Shown: positions 44,772-57,130, numbered from the stretch's first letter. The stretch: DNA of 64,000 bases from Nematopogon swammerdamellus (GCA_946902875.1 OX336340.1:10989566-11053565); one strand, 5' to 3'. The notes: generated by a model not told the origin, from the sequence alone. Made by a program: numbers and translations.

Positions 44772-45148
44772 GTAAGCTATTAGCTATAAGGCAAGTGTAC
44801 CTGCATTAAGTCTCTTCTAGCCAAATTGAATAACAATTTAGATCATTTCGCACTTACTTCAGACAATAGAGCGAGCAAGTAAGCAGTGTGTGGTGCGGGG
44901 TGCCGCTTGTTAACACACAATTTGCACAAAGAGCCCACTCCCTCCTTGGACCCTTTGTGATTAAGAAACTGGATCCTTTTGCGAGGGATATAATTACTGG
45001 ATATAGATTCTGAAAAATTAGAAAATTTTATTCACATATGACTTTTTGAACTTGGTCCTGTAAAAACTAATGAACTGACGAAAAGTTTATTTTAACATAT
45101 CCATATGTTGATATTTTTTTAGTAAATAAATAAATTGTAACTGTAGAG

Positions 45149-45357
45149 AGGGAAGACAAACATCAAGAACTGACTGACAATGGACGATCTGCCAATACTG
45201 ATGACTTGCTCGATCTTTTTTATTCACCTCTGAAAGTTATGTTTCAGGATGATGACTCTGATGACCTGAGTTACGGTTTTAATTGGATTCATGTTAATAT
45301 GATTTTTACGGAAAGTGAGGCGGAAAATTATATCGGCCAGGATTGTATACGACCGAC
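45149..45357 (+). CDS. Candidate internal coding exon, unrecognised
   Basis: Open from 45134 to a stop at 45359. A very strong donor (GACCGAC|GTAAGTAAGT) lies at 45358, with possible acceptors after CTGTAG (45146) or TAGAG (45148). The latter joins in phase to the exon ending at 44771. Encodes REDKHQELTDNGRSANTDD, then LLDLFYSPLKVMFQDDDSDD, LSYGFNWIHVNMIFTESEAE and NYIGQDCIRP. Acidic with a few aromatic residues; no family recognised. It could be an exon of a small secreted protein or a relic of a transposon protein. The ATG frames inside it were not considered starts. Confidence 0.33.
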
Positions 45358-45599
45358 GTAAGTAAGTTTGTTTGAAAGATCAAAAGATTCCGAAGAAAAT
45401 AATCGCATTATACGTATTATAAGAATAATGTTTGAATGATAGAATGCTTCTGCAATGAATCACATTCATGTGAGCCGTGAGCTAAAGAACGTGACTCGGC
45501 ATAAATGATTCCGCACCACATTCTCTATCGGTCGCTTCTTCTACATTGCATTTAAAATGATCGATCAAGGTCGATCGGATCGCATCGATCCGGTTGAAT

Positions 45600-45990
45600 G
45601 AAGCACGCGTTATCGCGCACAATGCTCATGAGACGGTGTGCACCGAACTGTTATAATTACAGACTACCGCCGATACTGAGCATGGTTCGTTCACGGCCGG
45701 CGCGGAGCGTGACCGAAGACGCCGCCACGCCGCAGCCGCCCCGCCGCGCCGCCGCCGCCGCCCCGCTCTCCTCACGATCGCGATGCGCCCGCGCCGTTCT
45801 AGTTTCATCTGTCGCGCGTGCGCGCGCCTCATGCCTGTCGTCTCGATGCGTTGAGCTTTGAGTGTTCCACTTTGCATGTGTCTTCTTTAGGAAGTGTGTG
45901 AACGTCTGCCATCGTCAAGGTCTCGTCGGTTGTGGAATGTTTAGTGAAAGTATTCGAGGATTTAACGTTGAAAATAAATTGCGTCGGAGG
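45600..45990. promoter_or_regulatory. CpG-rich island, possible promoter or 5' exon
   Basis: A strongly GC- and CpG-rich stretch (GCCGCCGCCGCCCCGC type runs at 45720-45800) in otherwise AT-rich DNA. It overlaps 80-codon frames on both strands, as GC-rich DNA usually does, so I do not call them genes. Such islands in lepidopteran genomes are often promoters or 5' UTR exons of developmental genes. Immediately after it, CTTCTTTAG|GAAGTGTGTG at about 45891 resembles a splice acceptor. Confidence 0.3.
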
Positions 45991-45999
45991 TGATGCTAA

Positions 46000-47835
46000 A
46001 CTCCTTCGGCATTACCTATCCATAATTAAAACCAAAATGATATCGATTTGAGTAATGCAATATGACAGTAATAATGGTCCAAATGGCGCCTCGGGCTGCA
46101 CTTAAACGCTTACAGTAACGATAAACGCCTTCGCTGAGCTTGGCAAGTTGTTTTCTTCGCGATTTCGGAGGCTCCTTAAAAGTCAAGGGCGGTTCGCCTC
46201 TGTGTCGTCGACTGGCGTGTGGAGAGGGCTAGCTGGACTGCACCAATGTGAACGAGTGTTCTTTAAAGATCAAACAAATATAAATAGGATAAAACGATAT
46301 GCGACAATGTTTTTCTTCGAATAAGAACCTGTCGCAAGATTGCTCTTTATTATATGTTACTCGGTAACATAATATTATAAGCTGCAATGGTGACACATAC
46401 AAAAACCTAAGCTTGAAATAGTCTAAGAGCAGTTGTAAAGGACATGACGTGCATGCATCATTATGTTTTCATCCGTGGAAAACCCCTTTCTTTTTTTACG
46501 GTTCTGTAGCAAGCCACGCCGACAGGAACCTTTAAAATCGGTCAGACATGTGATCGAGGTGATTACAACGAAACGCAAAGTTCAATAAATCTATAAAAAC
46601 AATATAAAGTATTCCATTTAGTCCTTACGACATGAAAATTATTTGAAGCTTATGGAGAAAATATCATTCTAGTGGCGACTGCGCGCGCGGACAGCGGGAG
46701 GCGAGCGCGCGGTCGCTGTAATGCTCGCTATTAGTGCAAGAAGGAAATGGCTTCGGAGCCCTCTGTGTGTGAACAACAAATGCACTTTTTTCTACATTTG
46801 AGGAGAGACACCGTGCAATTGCACTTGTGGGAACTCCTGTTTAATAATAAATAATTCAAACCTATTGTGTTATGAGACAATAATAACCTAGAGAAACACT
46901 TTATTGTTTTACATATAGTTTAGAATAAAAAGAAAATAGAGATAGTTAAGACGACAACATAAGAAATCCTTTTCTATATTTTTGAGCAACATACTGAATC
47001 ATTTCTATCTTATAATTTTTGACAAATTAGCCTTGTTTTTTTAATTAACTTTATCGTTTCCTCAAGATCGATATCAAAGGCAGATTATAAATTGCAATAT
47101 GAACGGAACTGATAGGAATTGTGCTCTAGTATACAAATTCGATCGGCCGCACAAATAATCCAGTTAAAATATACGCACACTACTAATTCAGGATATTGTA
47201 TTAGATCGCCGCTTAATGTCACGGTCTAACGCCTATGTACATATGTACCTACATACGAAATTCAAAGTCACATCGACAAAGATAAAAAAAGATAGAATTG
47301 CTTCAACTCCTAGAGCAAGTGAAAAGACATAATTTTTTTATCACAAACTTCGCACAAAATATAATAAAATAGAATAGAACAGAACAGAACAGAACAGAAT
47401 GTGGGTTGAATTCACTGAAATTGAACAACTTTGTTTTTGCTATTTTTTATTTTTGAGTATTTTGACATTGAAAATGTCTTTTTGATCTTCAGTATAGTCC
47501 CCGATTTCCAACGAGAGTGCGAATTCGCCCTGGTGTCGTGAGTGAATATTTAGGGTGTCAAATGACGCATATCGACGAGAGCTGCAAGATCGTGAAACAT
47601 TATAAAAAGTTAAAAAGTTTGAGAATTTTGGGAAAATCGCAAAAAACCACTTAAAATTGCCGTTTTTAGGGGGTTTCAAAAGGGCACTTTTAAACATATT
47701 TCTAGATATATATTATAAACTTTTATATTTTTATATTGTTGTATAAAATAAAAAAAGTACTACATAAAATGTAATACCGTGCAATATGTGTGCAATGTAT
47801 GTTAACAGTTCTGTGCTTTTGAATTGTTTGTTCAG
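46000..47835. other. Possible intron or intergenic, no exon seen
   Basis: Contains a GC-rich patch at 46678-46725 (GCGCGCGCGGACAGCGGGAG), an AGAAC/AGAAT microsatellite at 47370-47400 and otherwise AT-rich DNA. No supportable frame. Confidence 0.4.
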
Positions 47836-47945
47836 CAGCTCAGCCATATGAGAACGAGTCTCACTCCAAGCTTCCGAGCATCTTGTCGCGTGGTGTATCG
47901 CCGTCCGACGACCAATCGGATCGACAAAAAGTGGTCTATCATTAA
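47836..47945 (+). CDS. Candidate terminal coding exon, unrecognised
   Basis: Preceded by a pyrimidine-rich acceptor (TTTGAATTGTTTGTTCAG) and open to a TAA at 47943. Encodes AQPYENESHSKLPSILSRG, then VSPSDDQSDRQKVVYH. Hydrophilic, Ser-rich, coding-like base composition. Its entry phase (1) does not match the strong donor at 45358 (phase 2), so if it belongs to the same gene another exon is needed. A 29 bp candidate at about 45892-45920 would restore phase, but this is speculation. No family recognised. Confidence 0.3.
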
Positions 47946-48357
47946 AGAGCAGTGGTTACTTCTGAAGGTGAACTTGTTTTTGTAATAAATCACATTGAGT
48001 CTTTATGAAAACAACTCGCGACAAGTATTTGTTATGGATCTGGTTTAAGGACTTAAATGTCATCTAGATTATAGCAATTAATCATTCAGCTGAACTAAGC
48101 GCTTTATTATTTTGTCACATTAAGATAACAATTTCATTACATTTCGTTTGCACTATTTCTAATTTACTGACGGGAGAGTTCTAAAAAGCCATTCACTTGG
48201 AAAAACATTGCCCAATGAATTATTCACAAAAACATTCACGACTTCAGGAATGTATTACTTTCTACTTACAAATAGCGCTCGATATAAATACGAAATTTCT
48301 TGCTGACTCAGTAAAATTTTTTCTCTATTTTTTTTTTAAGATATCCACTATATCTTA

Positions 48358-48575
48358 AAACCGGCCAAGTGCGAGTCGAACTCGTGCACCGAGCGTTCCG
48401 TATCGCCATGTCATGGTCAGCGCCACTCACGCCATCTATGGCGTGTTTTATTAAATGCTTGATATTAGTTAAAATTCATGATTAGTTAAAGTGCTTCATA
48501 CTCTTTTCGGTAGATGGCGCGCATAAACTTTTTAATTTCTTATATGGGGTCCCCGTGAATTTTTGACTTTTTCTT
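48358..48575 (+). mobile_element. Dispersed element 3' region (CCGGCCAAGTGCGAGTCGAA family)
   Basis: CCGGCCAAGTGCGAGTCGAA, CTCGTGCACCGAGCGTTCCG, TATCGCCATGTCATGGTCAG, CACGCCATCTATGGCGTG, then GGTAGATGGCGCGC and ATGGGGTCCCCGTGAATTTT. Closely parallel to 51310-51540. A very common lepidopteran non-autonomous repeat. Confidence 0.75.
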
Positions 48576-49519
48576 ATTTTTATTATTTCTAATGTTTTTC
48601 ATGCGTGTAACCACCTTAGGCCCGATCTTATACTAATACATTCTTCATCGCGCTAGCTCTACCAAACGTTCTAGTTACCTACAGTAAAATATAGAGATAA
48701 TTAAATTAGATAGGTATAACTACATTTTTATCGTATATTTATTACTTAATATTTCTTCCATGGACTCGTAGCGCTTGTGTTTTCAGTTAGGTGAATTCAT
48801 AAGTAGATACTTATGAAAAATCTTTAGGATATAGATACATTAAATGATAATACAGTAAATATCCATGTTATAAGAAGTAGTGTTTAGTAAATAACATAAC
48901 TTAATAACAATAATAAATAACATAGCAGAATAGATAAATGTTAATTAAATGATGCAACAGCTCAGTTCAAAATAGTGAAAGGAATATTCCCTGTTGCAAT
49001 GCTTGAGGCATTCATCAGAGAACCTCCCTAATTCAAGATTGCCTCAGCTGCGCGCGCGTGCGTCTGGAAATAAAGTTCGCTTGCAGAAAATTACACTTCA
49101 TCGTTCTACCGTCTTCCTCGACGACGACGCGACGGGCAATCTGCTTTGTGGTTTCGCGAAGCAGATGGTTTAATTTGTTTACTTTTCATCTATACACAAA
49201 AGTCGGGAGGTTAAACTACAATGGATCGATTGGATTTCAGTACATTACCAACTTGTCTATTATCAATTTTATTTTAAAGTTCTGTGGGTTAAACTATAAA
49301 CTTTCTCTCAACAAACAGTGCTCTCAAGACAATGCCCCTATTTTTAGGCTTCCGTACCTCAAAAGAGGAAAAAAAAACGGAATGGTCTGTCTGTCAAGAC
49401 AGTTTTTCTCAGGAACGGGTACAGGTATAATGTTGAAATTAATATCAAACACTGGGTCTACGGTTCCTCGGAGGTGCTCCAAGACGAACACGCTCATCGG
49501 AAGATCATTCAAAATTTTC

Positions 49520-50900
49520 GCCGTAAGAAAAAAACCTGTAAAAAAATATTACAAGATCATTAATCAAACAAAAAGCAAACCTTGTTTAGATTGCAATCAC
49601 ATGTCATATCGGCTTTTGAAACGATGCATAAGAGAACTCAAACTGCCTATTACATATTAAATTAATGTCTTCTTTGAGACTGGCACTTTTCCGAGCCAAC
49701 TTAAATCCGGAAAAGTAATACCACTGCATAAAAGAGGCAACACGGATATACTAGATAACTACTGCCCTGTTTGTATTTTGCCAAAGTGGTTGAGATGTCA
49801 TTTTAAAGATAATGGATTACCCTCGAATTCGTAGTGTGGTTTCAGAGCAGGCAGGTCAACTTCAATAGCTATGTACAAATTTGTGAGTGACATGTGGAAG
49901 ACTTTGGTCAAGCGTCACAAAGGTGCCGGCATTTTTTGTGACTTGTCCAAGGCCTTTGACTGTGTACGGCATAATGTTTTGGTCGGTAAGCTAGAATGTT
50001 ATGGAGTTAAGGGTTTAGCACTAGAAACAATCAGGTTATATTTAGGCAACATAACTCAATTTGTACACATAAATGGCACAAACTCAAAAATGGTGCCCCA
50101 AATATCGAGTACCTCAAGGATCAATTCTTGGACCATTGCTGTTTTTAATTTATATTAATGATTTTGTTTTAAATATAATGGAAACATGCGTGTCGACACT
50201 GTTTGCTAATGACACTAATCTCGCCGTAACTGCTCCAAAAAATTTACTTATTAAACATAAAATAAAAGTTACTTTGGAAAAGGCGGAATAGTGGTTTGAA
50301 CTGAATGGCTCTCAATGGCAATAAAACAGTACATAATCATGCAATTTCAAACAATAAATAGATACATATAAATGTAGATACGGAGCTCGGTGCGCTGTGC
50401 GACGGAACAAATGTCAAATTTATTGGAGCAGTTATGGACAAACATTTGGCTCGGTGCGATCACATTGAGGTCCTTTGCAAAAACCTAGCATCAGCAATAT
50501 TTACTATCAAAATATTATGCCCAATTACTAGACACGCCTCGTTAAGAGTGGCCTACTTTTCTTAGTTTCATTTACTTATGAGTTACGCTATAATTTCATG
50601 GGCAATGCTGTACAAGCAAATCAGTATTTATTTTAACATGGGGCTACATCGAAAAGAAAAAAATACAGACACTTTCAGCTCAGTACATATCCACAGACAA
50701 AGTAAAAACTTGTTACTCCAATATCCCACTAGGGCAAGGCAAGATTATGTACTGCCATAAACGCATCTGGCCCGATCTCTACAACAGGCCGAATGCTTGA
50801 AGATTAAGCTTTACAATCACTCACTTATCACACGAACTGAGAACCATACCGCTGCCACGATTTCGAAAATCTGTAAAATCTATTTTATTGTCTTCCAATC
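49520..50900 (+). pseudogene. CR1/jockey-type non-LTR retrotransposon, reverse transcriptase domain, dead
   Basis: RT blocks in order across several frames: SYRLLKRCIRELKLPITY (near 49600), GTFPSQLKSGKVIPLHKRGN and DNYCPVCILPK (49685-49790), GIFCDLSKAFDCVRHNVLVG (block with the first catalytic Asp, 49925-49985), [19 protein letters not shown] (50110-50168), FANDTNLAV (50200-50225), VKFIGAVMDKHL, HIEVLCKNLASAIFTIK and SYAIISWAMLY (to 50610). The catalytic box normally reads F-A-D-D; here the first Asp is Asn. Several frameshifts and stops break the protein. No endonuclease domain is seen upstream, so it is also 5'-truncated. Related to, but diverged from, the 24002 copy. Confidence 0.9.
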
Positions 50901-51049
50901 TATTTTATACTAGTAATGAATTTTTAGCTCATATGCATTTTAATAGATTTTATGGTTATTGTGACTGTTTTAAATTATTCAAGACATTTTATCACAACTG
51001 CAGAAGGCATTTTAAATTATATACATACTTTAAAAAAGAAAAGAAAAAA

Positions 51050-51110
51050 CTGATCAAGCGCGAGTTCGACTCGCGCACCGAGGTTTCCGCACTACAAAAA
51101 AATAAAATTT
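51050..51110 (+). repeat. Short fragment of the GTGCGAGTCGAA family
   Basis: AACTGATCAAGCGCGAGTTC, GACTCGCGCACCGAGGTTTC, CGCACTAC: the head of the 51300 element, diverged, directly after the RT relic. A matching tail (TGAAAACTTCAACCAGCTAG, CTATTACGGTTCCAAAGATA, AATAGGCTTCCGTACGGGTA) follows at 51210-51300, so the whole of 51050-51300 may be one insertion. Confidence 0.65.
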
Positions 51111-51304
51111 GAAAAAACACGTTTCTTGTATAGAACCCTCTACATTTTTTACTTTTTTAATTTTTTTATTATTTGTTGCTATATCCGCCATAATAAATAA
51201 CACATAATCTCTGAAAACTTCAACCAGCTAGCTATTACGGTTCCAAAGATATACCCAGACAGACGGCGTAGGCCTAGTAATAGGCTTCCGTACGGGTACG
51301 CAAA

Positions 51305-51750
51305 CATAACACCGGCGAAGTGCGAGTCGAACTCGCGCACCGAGGGTTCCGTATCGCCATGTCATGGTTAGCGGCACTCACGCCATCTACGGCGTGTTAT
51401 GAAATGTTTCATATTAGTTAAATGTCATGATTAGTTAAAATGGTTCACACCCTATTGGGTAGATGGCGCGCGCGTACACTTTTTGGTTTCTTCTATCGGA
51501 ACCCCCGTGAATTTTTTACTTTTACTTATTTTTATTATTTTTTGTTATATAGGCCATAATACCACATATTCTGTGAAAATTTCAACGGGCTACCTATTAC
51601 GGTTCAAGAGATACAGCCATCGGACAGACAGACGGACGGACGGACGGACGGACGGACGGACGGACGGGCGGACGGACGGACGGACAGACAGACAGACGGC
51701 GTAGGCTTAGTAATAGGGTCCCGTACCGGATACGGAACCCTAATAAAAAA
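51305..51750 (+). mobile_element. Dispersed element with GACG microsatellite
   Basis: GGCGAAGTGCGAGTCGAACT, CGCGCACCGAGGGTTCCGTA, ATGTCATGGTTAGCGGCACT, CACGCCATCTACGGCGTG, TAGATGGCGCGCG, then CTGTGAAAATTTCAACGGGC, TACGGTTCAAGAGATACAGC, a (GACG)n/(GACA)n tract at 51622-51700, GGCGTAGGCTTAGTAATAGG, GTCCCGTACCGG. It is the longest copy of the family in the window. Confidence 0.8.
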
Positions 51751-52576
51751 ATTTCACAATGTAAAAATACTCAACTGAACGAATAAAATGAACTGAAACA
51801 GAAATACGATTTATAAAATCGATGAATTCTCACAAAGGATGTCAACAACATGGACGTTGCGATCGGGTCCGGCGAGTGTGGCGCATACGGGTGGTGCAGG
51901 TCCGACCGCTTGTGAGTCGTGAATAGTCGTGATCCTCTTGTTTATTTCATTCTTTCGCAAGAGCTGATGGCTTAATCTAGTGAGAAGGTATGGATTATAG
52001 TTATCAAATGTGTTGCCTTTCCAGACACGTTTCACACTCTAGTACAGGTCAGTATTGCATCTACGTAGATATAGAACAGAGCAAATTGAATAATAACAGG
52101 TAATCATAGCACCGTTTCGGTACTTTTCATAAGAACGTGTCTGTTGACTGTTATTGAATTTTCTCGCAAAATGGTAATGATAATAATAAAGTTAGCAGTT
52201 CGCAAGATATCGAAGGCTTATTGCTTCTCGAAAAAATAACCGTTACATACAGTTACTGTGTACTAGCTAGAAACACATACCTACTGAATGTAAGAATTGG
52301 TACGATATGATATCAATCGCCTGAACGATTAGATTTTAACTCTTCTACGTAATCTCCTATATTAAGTTAGTTAAGTATCTAGTGTCTAATAAATAACGCA
52401 GCGCACTCCTTCACCGATGTATGAGACGGGACGGGACGCTTTTGTGGCGATTTGACTGTGTTTATGTAACGCGTATGCATATTATAACTTTATCGAAGCT
52501 TTCGACAGTTATTCGGGAAATTTTCCTAGTGGTTGTACAGTTCTAGCTAAATCATGATTAGAATGTTGTAATGAAT

Positions 52577-52630
52577 GTTGTTGTAGGTGATGTAGCCAAC
52601 CGTGTCAGTTTCCATAAAAATAAAAAAATT
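52577..52630 (+). mobile_element. SINE 3' tail fragment
   Basis: TTGTTGTAGGTGATGTAGCC, AACCGTGTCAGTTTCCATAA followed by an A-rich run: only the last 50 bp of the SINE family at 27376, an extreme 5' truncation. Confidence 0.8.
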
Positions 52631-53113
52631 CAAATTAAGTAATTTGACAATTTCCATCCATACGAGTCTAGTATTAGACATTCGGTCTTTATTGTTAGCA
52701 TATTGTTTTCTCTATCTACGATGTCTGGTCGCCTTAAGTTCTAAATAGACGGGTTTGGAGTTGTTGAGATGTTGTTGTGATATCGTAACTTCGCAAGCTT
52801 ACAATTTGTTACGCTCCGAGCATTCGAAGCTCTAATGGAGTCATTAACGGTTGCCTGTATCGGAAGCTTAGCTGAAATGCTTAGCACTCCTATTTATCAG
52901 ATAGCAACATCTGATTCTGATGCGAAAATAGGGTTAACGATACGGCGTTTGTAATGTCTGTTTTCGTAAGAAGTTGCAAATTGTAGTCTTCCGTTTCAAC
53001 AGAAAGGTAAATATTTGTGACCTTTAGTGCGAACTGGTTTGCATTGCATGCTCCAATCGTTACTAAAGTATTGTTCCGCAATAATTGAACTGCACGCTAT
53101 TTCATGGAAAACT

Positions 53114-53150
53114 GTATCATCTGTTTGTTTTACATACAAACAGATGATAC
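53114..53150. repeat. Perfect 15 bp stem hairpin
   Basis: GTATCATCTGTTTGT and ACAAACAGATGATAC are exact complements separated by TTTACAT. Confidence 0.85.
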
Positions 53151-53579
53151 TGCTGGTGCTGATACTAACGACGACGATGTGTATTCAGTACTTTCGTAGA
53201 ATTTTACTGCGTTAACGTCTCAACTAGAAACAATCATGTGAACATGGTTGTTGTGTGATTGCATCAAGTAATTCTAAATAATCGTCCGTTTAAATAAACA
53301 CCCACCAACACGATCGCTCATTCCACAAACGCACAAACGGAGGTATTTTTTAAAATTAAATGCTTAGAACATGATTTGTAACCTCGTTGTACTCGTAACA
53401 AAATCGATCAGCAACATCGCAGTGCGCATATTAAATGAGTTCTCTCTCTTGCTCCCGTAACATTCAAATTTGTTCACTGCACGTAGGTACTTCAGATACA
53501 GGTCGAGTGCTTATTTAAAGTGCGTGGGCGAGTTCTCTGTAAGTGTCACAACAAGCTAGCATTTAAGAACGGTAGAAGA

Positions 53580-53800
53580 TATCATTTACCTTGTCGGATT
53601 AACATACAATAACCTGCCGAATCTACTGGGCCGTTGTTAACCCTGGAGGCGACGCGTTGACAACGCATTGTGTGTGATGAGATGGCCGGTCCAACGCGAA
53701 CAGATAATGAAGGTGGGCGAATCGCGCAACTCGCGCCAGAGCGAATGGGAGTTTCCGAGCTTGTACTTCGGCATTGAGTAACGCACAATGTTCATACGTA
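53580..53800 (-). other. GC-rich block with open frames on the minus strand
   Basis: Three overlapping minus-strand frames end near a donor-like ATCCGACAAG|GTAAAT (at about 53588 on the minus strand). Base composition is coding-like, but the peptide (for example RVASRVNNGPVDSAGYCMLI) resembles nothing I know. It could be a non-coding 5' exon, an exon of an unknown gene, or chance. Confidence 0.2.
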
Positions 53801-54768
53801 TGCACTTTAATTTATTAACAATCTTAATTATTTGTTTTTTTTTTTTCAAATTTTATAAAATAATTTCATCTCGACTTTGAAAAAAGAAAATATTGGATAT
53901 CAACAAGAGTTCCTTTCACACGTGTTTAGACATTAGGTACGTGTTAGAATATATTATACGAGTACATTAAGAGGAAATATTGTATTATCATCGGCGCCAT
54001 TTTAAAAACAGAAAGCTCTGTTACACGAATACAGTTAGAGCGTCGGATGTGAATTCCTTATTTATCGCGTATACATATCTATACACTATTGAAAAACACT
54101 AAATATACTAGAGATCTTTTCTTTGAAACGCCAATGCTAAGCTTCAATGTAACAAGCATTTGTGGTCTTCCTACATTCCGTTTCCCTGTCCACGGCCACC
54201 ATACCAGTGACGTTTACTCTAATGGTCGTCGTCTCGTCGGCCGTGAAGTGCCCTGTCCATTTTCATTTGAGCTTAGCCATCCGGTGTCTAATATTTGGTG
54301 GAACTTCTTTGGTGCGTCACCGATTGCTTGATAACGCACTATATCTATATTGTCAGTATGGTATAGCAATATGGTATTGGTACTGCATAATTAAAAAATA
54401 AGTGAGAACTTTGGGCATTTCATTAGACTTTAGAGTGAGTATCCCTCGATAGTTTTATGAGACGTGGCCTTATACACCAACGCTATTCTTTCGAGCTTCT
54501 GAGCCACTGACTGACGGGCGGAATCCGGCGGCGTATGGGCGGTTGTCAACAGACGAGACGTTTGTCACGCGCTGATTGCTCCCACTGATGACAAGGTGTC
54601 GAATGAGACTCTCTTGATCGATAGTAGCGTTGACTGTCAATTACATAGAAGTGCAGAATAACTTAACAAATCTCTGAACAAAACAATGAATAGAAAAACA
54701 AATTATTAGATCGTAGATATTTTTATTTGATAACAACAACAGTGGATGCATATTCCGATAGAACGAAT

Positions 54769-55110
54769 GGTGTAATAAACTTTCTCGATGAAAGTAAATA
54801 ACTAAGGGCTAGGCCGAAGGCCGAGCTACGTTCAGATAAATAATAAACAATCTCGAAGAAATTAAGCAACTAACGACGAGGCCGAAGGTAGAGCTCCGTT
54901 CAGGTAAAATATATTCTTCACGAAGAAACTAAGTATCTAATGACTACGCTGAAGGCGGAACTGCGTTTAGCTTAACCATATACTTTCTAAAATAAAGTAA
55001 CTAAGAGAGAGGCCGAAGGCCGAGTACGTTTAAAAAAAACAATAAACCTTCTCGAAGAAAGTAAGTAATTAAGGGCGAGCCCGAAGGCCGAGCTTCGTTC
55101 TAAACTATAT
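54769..55110 (+). repeat. Decayed array of the 67 bp palindrome unit (five copies)
   Basis: Five diverged copies of AAGGGC-AGGCCGAAGGCCGA, GCT-CGTTCAG-TAAA, TCTCGAAGAAA-TAAGTAACT with cores near 54813, 54880, 54949, 55011 and 55080 (spacing 62-69 bp). Same unit as in 40926-42643 but in one orientation only and much more degraded. The tail continues with GTTTCGTCAAAACCCGTTCA, GTGGTTTTTGCGTGATGCG at about 55285-55320, a typical transposon 3' phrase. Confidence 0.85.
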
Positions 55111-55349
55111 TAAAGTTATATAATAAAAGCTGACGGCAAAACAACTATCAAGAAACCTTAATTTTGGTTTACATGATTTTAAATGCGCAATTATGTTTAT
55201 AATAATATAAATTTTTTATTTTTGATATTTATGATATTTTATATTATCATGTTATAGCGGGTTATACACTGTCAATATACAAAGTTTCGTCAAAACCCGT
55301 TCAGTGGTTTTTGCGTGATGCGATTACAGACAGATAGACAAAAATACCA

Positions 55350-57130
55350 ATTTTTCTAACATGCTCAATTTCTCATTTTAGGTCGCCCTAGTTACACCCT
55401 GATTGAATAGAACAGAAACTCTTGATTGCACACAATTGAAAGAGGAACAGTACACGACCAGAAACAAGAAATACAAGAGTGCGTAAAGGCGAACTTATCA
55501 CTGCGAGTGATTTCTTTCGTTGGTTTTTTCCGAATATATTCAAAGTACAGATTTTTTCGCCTTTAGGATTTTATTATATGTATAGATAGATATATATGCG
55601 ACTATATTTTGTGCATCCTCTAATTCTTATGATTCTATGTTGAATAACATAATACTTTATACGCTACTCTACGCACTCTACGCTTTGTACATGAAGAGTA
55701 GATGTACTGGAACACCTTGAATACATTTTAATAGCATAAAGTACTCGGAGCTTCAGCTCGGAAATGACAATAATGTCCTATGATGTATTTCGTGTAGGTA
55801 TAATATCCGTCAATCAAATGTCATTTACGAGATTATTCAGCTGCTATCAAAGCTCAACAAACTATTTTAAGAAAGACAAAGCTTATTCTTCGTAATCAAT
55901 AAAATTATCGTGTAAAGTAATTTAGGATACAGCTGCCACTTTTTATCTAAGCATTAGGTAATACAAACGTAATAGAAATGCGATAAAGTTTAAGTGTTAT
56001 TTTATCGTTATATCTACAGAAAGATTATGATTTGGCCGAGTTGGCAGCCGAATTAGCGGTGTTTCGTTAGGATTTGAACCGACGAATACGACGGCCGTTA
56101 CCGTCGTTCAGAAACCAGAAGCTGAAGTTATGCAAACGCCCCCTTCGTGCCGGAGCACCAACTCTAGGAGAATTCGATCGCCAGGTTACTGCTATACTGC
56201 AAAATGATGGTCTGCGGTTCGGGTTGGATCGGTTTCAACAATAATTTAACTTATTATTGCCTCTTGAGAAATCGAAAGGTATTCTGAATGTTATGGCGGT
56301 CGTTTGAGTCGGTATAGAGTCGTGAGAGAAGTAACATGAGAGGAGCTGGTGGAGTGAGTGCTTCTGTCTGAGCACAATGTACGTACAAGGTACCTACATC
56401 GATATCACGAGACATGATCGTTTAATGAAATATCGTAGATGTTTGTGGACAATGCTGGTGTTGATTTACGATCCATAGCGTACATTTAGGACAACCGCCT
56501 CCATCACCCATCTCGATGACTTCTTAGTTGGTACTTATGCTTTTATGATTTTGGTGTGCGTCTTATCTGTGGACCTACATTTGCTAGTTTTGCCATAACC
56601 TAAAAACCATTAAAAATGTGTTTAGCTCAAGAGTAGTTATACCGTAAGAATGCTTAAACAATATGTAATATAGAAAAGGCAGCAGTTAATATTGTTGTCA
56701 AATTAGTTGCAGATTGCATCACATAATTTGCAGGTGTAGCAGGGTGTTGCATTTCAAATTGTTTTAAGACTCTGTCTTGGCTTAGTTTTCTTTATCTTTA
56801 CGATTTTGCGTGGAGAGTATTGCACACAAAGACTTTCAACATTAGTCAACACAACACACGCGTGTAATGAGAACTAGCTCAGGCCTAATCGATGTCGTCT
56901 AGATAATTTGCCTCAAGTAGTGCGCGAACGCACGTTTCGACAAAGCCTATTTGTCCATGTGACAGACAGACGTGAAGCGCTGCACAGTGTCTACATGTAG
57001 GCTCACTTTTACTTTTAAATCATTTTTGTACTCGAACTATATACCTGCCAAATGTTAGAATTTTTAATTTTATATTTTTTATGGTTCCGTACCTCAAAAG
57101 AATAAAAACGATTTTTTTTAGATTTATAAT
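55350..57130. other. Intergenic or intronic, no gene seen
   Basis: No frame or repeat family recognised with confidence. A GC-richer stretch 56040-56240 (GAACCGACGAATACGACGGC, CCCCCTTCGTGCCGGAGCAC) might be unannotated repeat. Confidence 0.4.

Larger units (their letters stand above)
51751..53560. other. Intergenic or intronic, no gene seen
   Basis: Holds the SINE tail at 52577 and the hairpin at 53114. A GC-richer block 51850-51930 (GTGGCGCATACGGGTGGTGC) has no convincing frame. Confidence 0.4.

Noticed and set aside
49058..49660. 200-codon plus-strand frame as a gene
   Set aside because: Its last 60 codons match the start of the RT relic that continues in other frames from 49667; the N-terminal part is unrelated AT-rich sequence.
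54089..54401. Two overlapping 80-codon frames as a small gene
   Set aside because: The peptides resemble decayed repeat-derived frames, with two competing frames over the same DNA and no splice signals; I could not assign the element.
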